This document shows positions 37,089 to 44,288 of a stretch of DNA of 44,288 nt, one piece after another. Numbering within the stretch: the first letter of the stretch is position 1; every line of letters begins with the position of its first letter. Under the pieces are notes generated by a model. It had not been told where the DNA came from. It made no database searches and saw only the letters and a program-made list of their open reading frames with translations. Position numbers and translations under genes: made by a program. Source of the stretch: Acidimicrobiaceae bacterium (lineage in GTDB: Bacteria > Actinomycetota > Acidimicrobiia > Acidimicrobiales > Ilumatobacteraceae); assembly GCA_020637235.1 (NCBI GenBank), contig JACJWG010000024.1, forward strand, positions 1 through 44,288, given 5' to 3'.

Positions 37089-40000
37089 TCAGGCGAACCA
37101 GCCGTTGATGTCGACGACGAGGTCGGTGTCGACGGAGCTGGCGAAGCAGACGGTGCCACTCGACGACAGCGAGGTGACCACGGCGTTCGCAACCGTCTGG
37201 CCGGCCAGGAAGTTGAGGTTCGAGGTGGGTGGCTTCGTGCCACAGGGATATGCCGTCACGTAGCCCGGGTTCACCGGGTTGGTGGCGGTCACGTTCAGCG
37301 ACACCGAGCTGATGCCGGTTGCGGGCGTGAGTCCCGTGAGCCCGGTGAGGCGCACCTCGAGCACGTAGCTGCCGCCGACCTTGGCCTTGGCCACGGTGAC
37401 GACCGCGTTCGGGCTCTCGCCGGGACGTGTGTCGAACACGCGCTGCGGTCCGACGGCGGTGAAGCCGTCACCGGTGGCGAACCAGCCGTTGACGTCGATG
37501 ATCACGTCGACCGGCGAGTTGGCGTACACGCAGATCGTGCCGGTGGCCGACACGGGCGTGATCACGCTGTTGGCCGCGATGTCGAGCGGCACCACGTTGA
37601 GGTTCGACACCAGTTGGCGCGTGCCGCACGAGTACACCGTCACGAACGTCGAGCGGCTGGCGCCGGTGGCGGTGACGTTGAGCGACACGGCGGCGACGCC
37701 GGTCGCCGGGACACCGGCGATGTCGGTGACCTGCACCTCGAGCACGTTCGTCGGCCCGATCTGGGCCTTCGGGACGGTGCGCAGGGCCCCGGGGCTCTGA
37801 CCGGCGCGGGTGTCGACCAGGCGGTCGGGCGCAACGGCCGTGAACGACGATCCGGTGGCGAACCAGCCACCCACGTCGGCGATCACGTCGACGGGTGCGT
37901 TGGCGTAGAAGCACACCGTGCCCGTCGCCGACACCGGGGCGACCACGGCGTTGGCCAGGGTCTCGCCGGTCGACACGTTGAGGTTCGACACGAGTTTGCG
38001 GTCGCCACACGGATACACCGTGACGAACGCGTTGCCCTCGGCGTTGGTGGCCGTCAGGTTGAGCGACACGGCGGCGACGCCGGTGGCGGGCACGCCATCG
38101 ACGCCGGTGACCTTCACCTCCAGCACGTTGCCGGGGCCGACCTTGGCCTTCGGCACCGAGACGAGGAGATCGGGACCGCTGCCGGCCCGGGTGTCGAACA
38201 GGCGCTTCGGGGCACTCGACGCGAGCGTCGGCGCCACCATCACGGGCACGGTGACCTTGGTGTTGCTGGGCGTCGCCGTGATCACCAGGTGCTGCGCGCC
38301 GCCGGGCACGCTCGGGACGACGACGTCGACGTTCGCGACACCGTTGGCGACGTCGACCGTGGTGATCTCCACGCCGGCGATCGAGATCGAGGCACGCGTG
38401 TTGGCCGGCGACCCGAGGCTGGTGAGATCGAGGCCCGACACCTGGAAGGTGATGCGTGAGCCCGGCGTCACGGTGGTCGGGGTGGGCGACACGATCGCGC
38501 TGCGCTTGGCGTAGCTCGGCGCCACCGGGGCGTTGGCCGTGAGGTAGGCGATCCACGCGTCGCGGTCGATGAGCCCCGAGTCGCGCACGTTCGTGCCCTC
38601 TTTGAACACGTGGAAGTTGTCGCCGCCGGCCACGAGGAAGGAGAAGGTGCCGATGCGGTAGCCGCGAGCCGGGTCGATCGGTGCGCCGTTCACGACGATC
38701 GAGGTGATCCGCGATCCTTCGGGCTTCGACGGATCGAACGTGTACGACACGTTCGACGACAGGCCGAGTTGCAGGTACGGACGGGACGCCACGTTGCCGT
38801 TGGGCAGTCGTTGCCACTGTTGCTCGAGCAACGTCTTGAACTGGGCGCCGGTCAGGGTGATCGTGTTCAGGTTGTTCACGAACGGCAGGACCGCGTTGGC
38901 CTCGGCGTAGGTGATGACGGTGTCGGTGCCGCGGAGCAGTTCGGCACGCAGGCCGCCCGGGTTGACCACACCGATCTCGGCGCCACCACGATCGGCGGAC
39001 GAGAGACTCGCGACGAGCGAGTCGGCGACGAGATTGCCGAGGGTCGACTCCTTCGCTCGGTCGTCACGGGCGCCGCCGGTGTACCCGCTCGCGCCGTACG
39101 TCCCGCCGGTGAAGGCGGTGGTGATGTCCTTGGTGACCGAGCCGATCGCGACGTTGCCGACCGTCGTGGCGTTGGCCAGCGCGGCATCGACGATCGTCTT
39201 CACCGTCGCGACGCGGGCGTGGGCGCCCGTGAGCACGGCGTCGTCGGTGGTGACGCGCGGGACGACGGTTGCCGTGAAGCCGCTCATCGTGACGTCGCCG
39301 CCGGTGTTGTCGATGTCGAGCACGACCTGGCCGATGTTGGTGCCGTACGACTCGGCCTGCACGATCGGGCGGGTGTCGCCGGGCGCGCCCGGCACGGGCG
39401 CCGAGAAGGCGTACTTCTGGTGGGTGTGCCCGGTGAAGATGACGTCGACCTTGGCCGAGGTGTCGTTCACGATCCGGGCGAACACGCCGCCGCCCGCGAG
39501 GATGGCGTCGAACGCGGTCTGCTCGCCACCCGCCGACGAGCCCTCGTGGTACTCGGCGACGATGACGTCGGCCTCGTCGCCCACGCCGTCGGTGAGCTGG
39601 TCGGCGACGCGGTTTACCGCCGCGACCGGGTCGCCGAAGGTGAGGTTCGCCACACCGGCCGGCGACACCAGCGTCGGCGTCTCCTGGGTGACGACGCCGA
39701 TGACGCCGACCTTCACCGTCTGGCCGGTGGAGGAGGTGAGGGTGACGATGTCGTACTCGGGCAGTGCCGGTGTGGTGGTGCCGGCCGTGTACACGTTGGC
39801 GCCGAGGTACGGGAAGTCGGCCTCGTCGGTGCCGCCCGGCAGGAAGCGAGCGGTGAAGTCGGCGAACCCTCGGTCGAACTCGTGGTTGCCGACGGCGGAG
39901 GCGTCGAACTCGAGTGCGTTCAGCACGTCGATCGTCGGCACGTCGTCGGCGGTGGCCGAGGCGAACAGCGACGCGCCGATGTTGTCGCCGGCCGACAGCA

Positions 40001-40223
40001 GCGCGACGGCGTTCTCGCCGCCGGGCGCGCCGGCACGGAGACCTTCGATCGTGCCCGCCCACTTCACGGTGTTGGTGTCGATCCGGCCGTGAAAGTCGTT
40101 GATGTTGAGCAGCGTGATGGACCCGGCGGGTGCCGCCTGCACCGGTGCCGGCGCAGACATCACCACCCCGGTGCCGAGCAGCAGCCCGGCCAGCCATCCA
40201 GCGCCCGTTCGGCGTGTGGTCAC
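37089..40223 (-). CDS. Secreted 5'-nucleotidase/UshA-like phosphoesterase with triplicated C-terminal domain
   Basis: This 1044-residue exported protein has a signal peptide (AGWLAGLLLGTGVVMSAPAPVQAAPAG). The metallophosphatase domain (about 35-330) has LLNINDFHGR, LSAGDNIGAS, VGNHEFDRGF and FTGHTHQK. The 5'-nucleotidase C-terminal domain (about 380-580) has LGNLVADSLV, NPGGLRAEL and VAGGDNFHVF. A short beta domain follows, then three copies of a repeat of about 120 residues, each opening with R(L/V)(F/V)DTRAG/PG and closing with a VDVIxDVNGWFA-like motif (about 690-1044). The enzyme releases phosphate from extracellular nucleotides; the repeats resemble surface domains frequent in Acidimicrobiia. 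GTG 40223 has AGGGA upstream. Confidence 0.92.
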   Translation of the reverse strand: MTTRRTGAGWLAGLLLGTGVVMSAPAPVQAAPAGSITLLNINDFHGRIDTNTVKWAGTIEGLRAGAPGGENAVALLSAGDNIGASLFASATADDVPTIDVLNALEFDASAVGNHEFDRGFADFTARFLPGGTDEADFPYLGANVYTAGTTTPALPEYDIVTLTSSTGQTVKVGVIGVVTQETPTLVSPAGVANLTFGDPVAAVNRVADQLTDGVGDEADVIVAEYHEGSSAGGEQTAFDAILAGGGVFARIVNDTSAKVDVIFTGHTHQKYAFSAPVPGAPGDTRPIVQAESYGTNIGQVVLDIDNTGGDVTMSGFTATVVPRVTTDDAVLTGAHARVATVKTIVDAALANATTVGNVAIGSVTKDITTAFTGGTYGASGYTGGARDDRAKESTLGNLVADSLVASLSSADRGGAEIGVVNPGGLRAELLRGTDTVITYAEANAVLPFVNNLNTITLTGAQFKTLLEQQWQRLPNGNVASRPYLQLGLSSNVSYTFDPSKPEGSRITSIVVNGAPIDPARGYRIGTFSFLVAGGDNFHVFKEGTNVRDSGLIDRDAWIAYLTANAPVAPSYAKRSAIVSPTPTTVTPGSRITFQVSGLDLTSLGSPANTRASISIAGVEITTVDVANGVANVDVVVPSVPGGAQHLVITATPSNTKVTVPVMVAPTLASSAPKRLFDTRAGSGPDLLVSVPKAKVGPGNVLEVKVTGVDGVPATGVAAVSLNLTATNAEGNAFVTVYPCGDRKLVSNLNVSTGETLANAVVAPVSATGTVCFYANAPVDVIADVGGWFATGSSFTAVAPDRLVDTRAGQSPGALRTVPKAQIGPTNVLEVQVTDIAGVPATGVAAVSLNVTATGASRSTFVTVYSCGTRQLVSNLNVVPLDIAANSVITPVSATGTICVYANSPVDVIIDVNGWFATGDGFTAVGPQRVFDTRPGESPNAVVTVAKAKVGGSYVLEVRLTGLTGLTPATGISSVSLNVTATNPVNPGYVTAYPCGTKPPTSNLNFLAGQTVANAVVTSLSSSGTVCFASSVDTDLVVDINGWFA

Positions 40224-40357
40224 TGGTTCCCTCGCAATGGTTCGTACGCGGCGGCGTCCATGCCGTCCGGCGGAGCGCAACCTACGTCGCCCCGGTTCTC
40301 GTTGTCGAGCCACCTCGAGGTCGTCGCCGTCCGTTCACCGAGCCGTCACCCGACCGT

Positions 40358-40490
40358 TCCATCCGAGTGTCAGCGGTCCACCCGAGTGTCAGCGGTCCAT
40401 CCGAGTGGCTGGGGGACCCCCGGGTGCGCGCCTGGCACTCGGTTGGGCGCCTGGCACTCGGTTGGGCGCCCGGCACTCGGATGACGGGGA
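40358..40490. repeat. Cluster of short direct and inverted repeats
   Basis: TCCGAGTGTCAGCGGTCCA occurs twice in a row and then a partial third time. A GGGGGACCCCC palindrome follows near 40411. GCGCCTGGCACTCGGTTGG then occurs twice, with a third variant GCGCCCGGCACTCGGATG. CCGAGTG and CACTCGG elements are complementary, so the region can fold into alternative hairpins. It fills the gap between the LysM gene stop and the nucleotidase start; no gene is seen. Confidence 0.7.
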
Positions 40491-40494
40491 CCGG

Positions 40495-41196
40495 TCAGCA
40501 GGGGACGTCGATCTCGAGGCCGACGTAGAAGACGTCGTAGCCGTCGGTGTCCTCGTTCGCCTCGTCGAGCTCGGCGAGGGTGACCCCGAGTCGCTGTGCC
40601 ACACGCACGGGCACGTCGCCCGCCTGCACGGTGTAGGTACGGCACCCGTTGCCGCCCGCCGTGGTGGCCGTGGCCGGTTCCGCCGAGGACGCCGTCGGAT
40701 CGATCGAGCCGGTGGGTGCCGACTCGTCGGGGACGACCGGCGCCACGGTGGTCACCGGGGTCAGCACCGACGGACCCCCGGGCACGGTGGCACCGGCGGG
40801 AATGCGGATCGTGGTGCCCGGCCCCGGCCACTCCGGCACCTGGCCGTCCACGATCGTCCATCCGTTCAGCGCCACGAACTCGGCGAAGTCGACCCCGAAC
40901 CGGTTGGCGACGTTGAACGGATAGTCGCCGTCCACCACCACATAGGTGGCCTCACCGGTGAGCACGCTGCCCGGCTCCGGCGGCAGCGTCGTGGTGGGCG
41001 GGAGCGTGGTCGTGGGCGGCGGCAGGGTCTCGTACTCGGTCACCTCCACCGGCACCTCGGTGACGAGCGCCTCGTCGATCGGCGACGACCCGCAGCCGGC
41101 CGCTGCCACGACGGACGTGGCCACCACGATCGCCGCGAGCCGGCCGCCCCGGCGACGCAGCCGACCGGTCCCGAGCCGTGCTTCGATGCGTGCCAC
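40495..41196 (-). CDS. Lipoprotein with two LysM domains
   Basis: This 233-residue protein has a signal peptide and lipobox VVAAAGC (Cys35). A Thr/Pro-rich linker follows (PPPTTTLPPTTTLPP), then LysM 1 (about 80-130: ATYVVVDGDYPFNVANRFGVDFAEFVALNGW, GTTIRIP). A second linker leads to LysM 2 (about 183-233: YTVQAGDVPVRVAQRLGVTLAELDEANEDTDGYDVFYVGLEIDVPC). LysM domains bind the N-acetylglucosamine backbone of peptidoglycan, so this is a wall-associated lipoprotein. GTG 41196 is chosen for its signal peptide and a TACCGT -10 seven bases upstream. Confidence 0.85.
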   Translation of the reverse strand: MARIEARLGTGRLRRRGGRLAAIVVATSVVAAAGCGSSPIDEALVTEVPVEVTEYETLPPPTTTLPPTTTLPPEPGSVLTGEATYVVVDGDYPFNVANRFGVDFAEFVALNGWTIVDGQVPEWPGPGTTIRIPAGATVPGGPSVLTPVTTVAPVVPDESAPTGSIDPTASSAEPATATTAGGNGCRTYTVQAGDVPVRVAQRLGVTLAELDEANEDTDGYDVFYVGLEIDVPC

Positions 41197-41286
41197 GCGC
41201 GAGACGGTAGCGCTCGGTCGTCGAGGGAGCCGGTCGTCCCGATCCGCTGTGTTACGGATCGATGTACGAACTATCCTCTGCCCGTC

Positions 41287-42652
41287 ATGCAATCGCAACC
41301 TGCCTGCCCCTCGCCGTCCGGCGACCCGAGCACGGCCGGTTCGCGCGGGCGTCGACGCGTCGTCGAGCCCGCCCGCCGCGTCGGGCGACGGGCGACCCGG
41401 TGGGCAGCGGTCGTCGCCCTGGTGGTGCCGTTCGGTGTCGCGGTGCAGGTGGAGGGTGCCCAGTACAGCTCGGACGACGTCGCGGCCGAGATCGTGCGGC
41501 TCGAGAACCAGGCCGACGCGATGGCCGAGCAATGGACCGAGGCGCGTCAGCATGCCGACGATCTGCAGCTCGAGATCGCGGCAGCCGAGTCGGAGGTGGC
41601 CGCGAGTTCGGCGCAGTTCGACTCGATGCGTGGCCAGATGGAGAAGGTGGCGATCAACCGCTTCACCGGTGCCGGCTCCGAGTCGCAGCTGTTCTTCGTC
41701 GAGGATCCGACCGTGCGGTTGCAGGAGGGCGTGCTGCGCAACGTGGCGCTCGACGTCGGCGCCACCGACCTCGACTCGGTTGCCGCGGCCCGGGTCGACC
41801 TCGAAGCCGATCGGGATCGGCTCGGCGCGCTCGAACAGGAGAACGCCGATGTGCTGGCGTACCTCGAGACCGTGCAGGCCGACCTGCAGGATCAGCTCGC
41901 GTCGCTCGAGGTGATGTACGAGCAGCTGAAGGACGAGGAGATCCGCCGCGCCTACGAGGCCCAGGTCGCCGCGCAGCGAGCCGCCCGCGAAGCCGCGGAG
42001 CGCGAAGCGGCGGCGGCTGCGGCGGCGCGACAGCGCCGCGCGCAGCCAAGCAGCAGGCACGTGGCGCCGGTGCGGCGGCAGCGTCGGATCCTGCGCCGGC
42101 CGCCGCTGCGCCGGTCGCCGCTGGCCGTCCGGTGATGCCGGCGGCACCTCGTCCGGCAACTCGGGCGGCGGGAACGACGCGCCGGCGGCACCGGCAGCGC
42201 CCGCCGTCACCACGCCGGCCGCCCCGCCTGCCACGTCGCCGCCCACCACTGCGCCCGCGATCAACAGCTCGGGGTGGGTGTGCCCCGTGCAGGGCCCGCG
42301 CGCCTTCGGCGACACCTGGGGAGCAGCTCGCTCCGGTGGTCGCCGGCACCAGGGTGTCGACATGATCAGCCCGAGCGGCACCCCGCTCGTCGCGGTGGTG
42401 TCCGGCACGGTGCGGTTCTCCACCAACCGGCTCGGGGGCAACGCGGCCTGGCTCACGGGCAGCGACGGCAACAAGTACTACTACGCCCACCTGTCCGCAT
42501 GGGAAGGTGGTGATCGCAGCGTCGGCGCCGGCGAGGTGATCGGCTACGTCGGTGCGACGGGCAACGCGTCCGGGCCGCACCTCCACTTCGAGATCCACCC
42601 CGGCGGCGGAGCGGCGATCAACCCGTATCCGACGGTCCGCAACCACTGCTGA
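41287..42652 (+). pseudogene. M23-family peptidoglycan endopeptidase gene split by two frameshifts
   Basis: Frame 1 (41287 to about 42035) encodes a signal peptide (AAVVALVVPFGVAVQVEGAQ) and a coiled-coil (DVAAEIVRLENQADAMAEQWTEARQ..., up to EAAEREAAAAAAA), like EnvC/CwlO-type hydrolases. A second frame then carries an Ala/Pro linker (KQQARGAGAAAASDPAPAAA). From about 42130 a third frame carries the rest of the linker and an M23 domain (HQGVDMISPSGTPLVAVVSG, NKYYYAHLS, GPHLHFEIHPGG) with its HxxxD and HxH zinc motifs. Two same-direction indels in a repetitive, very GC-rich linker separate them. A complete protein would have about 450 residues. Sequence error is quite possible. Confidence 0.8.
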
Positions 42653-42670
42653 CGACCCGCCGTCCCGGTT

Positions 42671-42687
42671 CTTGTACGCTGTTCAAG
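42671..42687. promoter_or_regulatory. Palindrome upstream of the M81 gene
   Basis: CTTGTAC and GTTCAAG flank three bases with one mismatch in seven, 24 bases before the GTG start, and TACGCT inside could be a -10. The arrangement looks like an operator of a GntR-type or similar regulator. Inference from position only. Confidence 0.35.
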
Positions 42688-42710
42688 CAGCGACGGGTCG
42701 GGAGGACGAG

Positions 42711-44207
42711 GTGCGAGTCGGGGTGACGGGCTACGCCCACGAGGTGAACGGGTTCGCCTCACCCGTCACCCGCGCCCACGGCATCGAGGCGTCGCGCACG
42801 CACGGCGGACTCGCCGCCACCTGGGAGGCCGGGCCGGCGATCGCCACGCTCGTCGCCGCCGGCGTCGAGCCGGTCGACCTGCCGGTGTGGGAGTTCGGTG
42901 CGAGCGGACCGCTCGACGGCGACGACTTCCGTGCGCTCGTCGCCGAGGTGGATGACGCGCTCGTCGCCGCGGGGCCGCTCGACGCCGTGCTGGTGCTCGG
43001 CCACGGTGCCGGGCGAACCACCGACGACCTCGATCCCGATGCCACGTTCCTGCGGGCCGTACGCCGCCGTGTCGGGCCGGTGCCGGTGGTGGTGGTGCTC
43101 GACTTCCACGCCAACGTGACGCCGGCGATGTGCGCGTCGGTCGACGGGGTGGTCGGCTATCGCACCAACCCGCACGTCGACATCGCCGAGCGGGTGGCCG
43201 ACGCGGCGGCGATGGTGGTCCATCTGCTCGGGGGCGGGCGGACGTCCGTCGTGGCGCAGCAGGTGCCGATGGTGCTCCCGCAGATCGCGCAGCTCACCGC
43301 GTCACACGAACCGTTCGGCGAGGTGATGCTGCTGGCCGAGCAGGCGCTGCGCCCGCCGATGCGCAACGTCTCGGTGTTCGGTGGGTTCTCGCTCGCCGAC
43401 GTCGCGTGCCAGGGTGCATCCGTGTGCGTCACGGTCGATCGCGGTGACGAGGCAGCTGCCATCGGCGTGGTGCGCACGCTCGCCGCTGCGCTGTGGTCGC
43501 GACGCGACCGGTATCGGCTGCACGCCACGCCGCTCGACGAGGCGATCGCCGTCGCTGCTCGTGCCGCTGGCGGTGACGGGCCGCCCGTGCTGCTGGCCGA
43601 CGTCGCCGACAACCCGGGCGGTGGTGCGCCGGCGACGAGCACGCACGTGCTCCGAGCCCTGCTCGATGCGGGTGTCACCGATGCCGTGCTCGGCCTGCAG
43701 TGCGATCGCCGGGTGGTCGATCAGGCGTGGGCGGCGGGCGTCGGCACCCGCATCTGCATCACCTTCAACCGCGACGATCCGTCACCGCTCGCTCCGGAGC
43801 TCACCGTCGATGCCGAGGTGCTCGCGCTCGTGGACGCACCGCTGGTGCCGAGCCGTGGCGTGTACGTCGGAGCCCGCCGGCATCCGGGTCGCTGCGCTGC
43901 GCTGCGGATCGGCGGTGTCGACGTCGGTGTCTCGTCGGCGCCCGTGCAGGTCGCCGATCCCGACACCCTCGAACACGCCGGACTCCGGCCGGCCGCTGCG
44001 CGGGTGACGGTGGTGAAGTCGCGCGGCCACTTCCGCGCCGGCTTCGCCCACCTGTTCGCCGACGACCGGATCGTGGAAGTGGGGGCGCCCGGAGTCGCGA
44101 CCCCCGAGCTGCACACCCTGCCGTGGCGACACCTGCGGCGCCCCGTCTTCCCGCTCGACGACGTCGAGTGGGATCCCACCATCGCACCGGAGGTGCACCG
44201 CGCGTGA
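42711..44207 (+). CDS. M81-family (MlrC-like) metallopeptidase
   Basis: This 498-residue protein opens VRVGVTGYAHEVNGFASPVT, the MlrC/DUF1485 start (normally G..HE.N.F). It contains VLVLGHGAGRTTDD, the metal-binding LDFHANVTPAM, YRTNPHVDIAERVADAA, the C-terminal-domain VLLADVADNPGGGAPATST, and VGARRHPGRCAALRI. MlrC-type proteins are zinc enzymes best known from microcystin breakdown, where they cleave linear peptides; most homologues have unknown substrates. GTG 42711 has GGAGG upstream. Its stop overlaps the next gene (GTGA), an asparaginase, suggesting a role in amide or peptide use. Confidence 0.9.
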   Translation: MRVGVTGYAHEVNGFASPVTRAHGIEASRTHGGLAATWEAGPAIATLVAAGVEPVDLPVWEFGASGPLDGDDFRALVAEVDDALVAAGPLDAVLVLGHGAGRTTDDLDPDATFLRAVRRRVGPVPVVVVLDFHANVTPAMCASVDGVVGYRTNPHVDIAERVADAAAMVVHLLGGGRTSVVAQQVPMVLPQIAQLTASHEPFGEVMLLAEQALRPPMRNVSVFGGFSLADVACQGASVCVTVDRGDEAAAIGVVRTLAAALWSRRDRYRLHATPLDEAIAVAARAAGGDGPPVLLADVADNPGGGAPATSTHVLRALLDAGVTDAVLGLQCDRRVVDQAWAAGVGTRICITFNRDDPSPLAPELTVDAEVLALVDAPLVPSRGVYVGARRHPGRCAALRIGGVDVGVSSAPVQVADPDTLEHAGLRPAAARVTVVKSRGHFRAGFAHLFADDRIVEVGAPGVATPELHTLPWRHLRRPVFPLDDVEWDPTIAPEVHRA

Positions 44208-44288
44208 CCATCCATCTGATCGCGACCGGCGGCACGATCTCGTCGCACCACGACGGTGAGGGCTGGACCGAGCTCGACGGGGCCGCAC
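44204..44288 (+). CDS. L-asparaginase, N-terminal fragment (runs off the window)
   Basis: The 28 visible codons read TIHLIATGGTISSHHDGEG. The TGGTI motif contains the nucleophilic threonine of bacterial asparaginases/glutaminases. GTG 44204 overlaps the stop of the M81 gene, so the two are translationally coupled. The rest lies outside the window. Confidence 0.8.
   Translation, partial: MTIHLIATGGTISSHHDGEGWTELDGAA

Noticed and set aside
40495..42474. 659-codon reverse ORF as one long protein
   Set aside because: Only the part from GTG 41196 (signal peptide, lipobox, LysM) is coding; the upstream extension is antisense to the M23 gene.

Overview
The window comes from a high-GC actinobacterium, most likely of the class Acidimicrobiia (Ilumatobacter-like). 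The evidence is the codon bias, frequent GTG starts, F420-dependent and LldD-type enzymes, and a secreted nucleotidase ending in three copies of a repeat closing with VDVNGWF-like motifs. This is inference from protein resemblance; no rRNA gene is present.

Region 1 (1 to about 7,100) is a low-density accessory island. It holds a ribbon-helix-helix/MazF pair, a frameshifted small gene coupled to an HTH-protein gene behind a palindromic promoter, an MNT antitoxin next to a deleted HepT toxin, an intact VapBC pair and a VapC scrap. Between them lie a LysE-type exporter, an alpha/beta hydrolase, a small membrane protein, the 3' half of a class II tRNA, and four copies of a long palindromic repeat.

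Region 2 (7,100 to 18,450): an ECF sigma factor with a coupled membrane partner, then a YtkA-like protein and a c-type cytochrome; a GNAT acetyltransferase; an Erm-type rRNA methyltransferase; lactate dehydrogenase LldD; a CHASE/GAF/PP2C phosphatase; a dienelactone hydrolase; an acyl-CoA dehydrogenase; a STAS protein without the phosphorylatable serine; and a response-regulator remnant.

Region 3 (18,450 to 27,520): an ArsR-methyltransferase regulator translationally coupled to a full-length cobalamin-dependent methionine synthase; a reverse-strand operon of rhodanese-CBS protein (interrupted by TGA), F420-type oxidoreductase and DUF72 protein; a DUF2231 membrane protein; and a PrmC-like methyltransferase.

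Region 4 (27,550 to 34,050) is a complete branched-chain amino-acid-type ABC importer: livM, livG (with an in-frame amber codon), livF, livH, a second livM, and a lipoprotein binding component.

Region 5 (34,050 to the end) holds envelope and housekeeping genes: a DUF1269 protein, a thioesterase, an MFS exporter, a large 5'-nucleotidase, a LysM lipoprotein, an M23 peptidase split by two frameshifts, an MlrC/M81 peptidase, and the start of an L-asparaginase.

Thirteen genes have a TANNNT-like -10 hexamer exactly 6 or 7 bases before the start codon, indicating leaderless transcription. The window also holds an unusual number of interrupted genes. Some look like real decay (hepT, vapC, response regulator), while others sit in otherwise intact genes and may be recent mutations, recoding or sequence errors.
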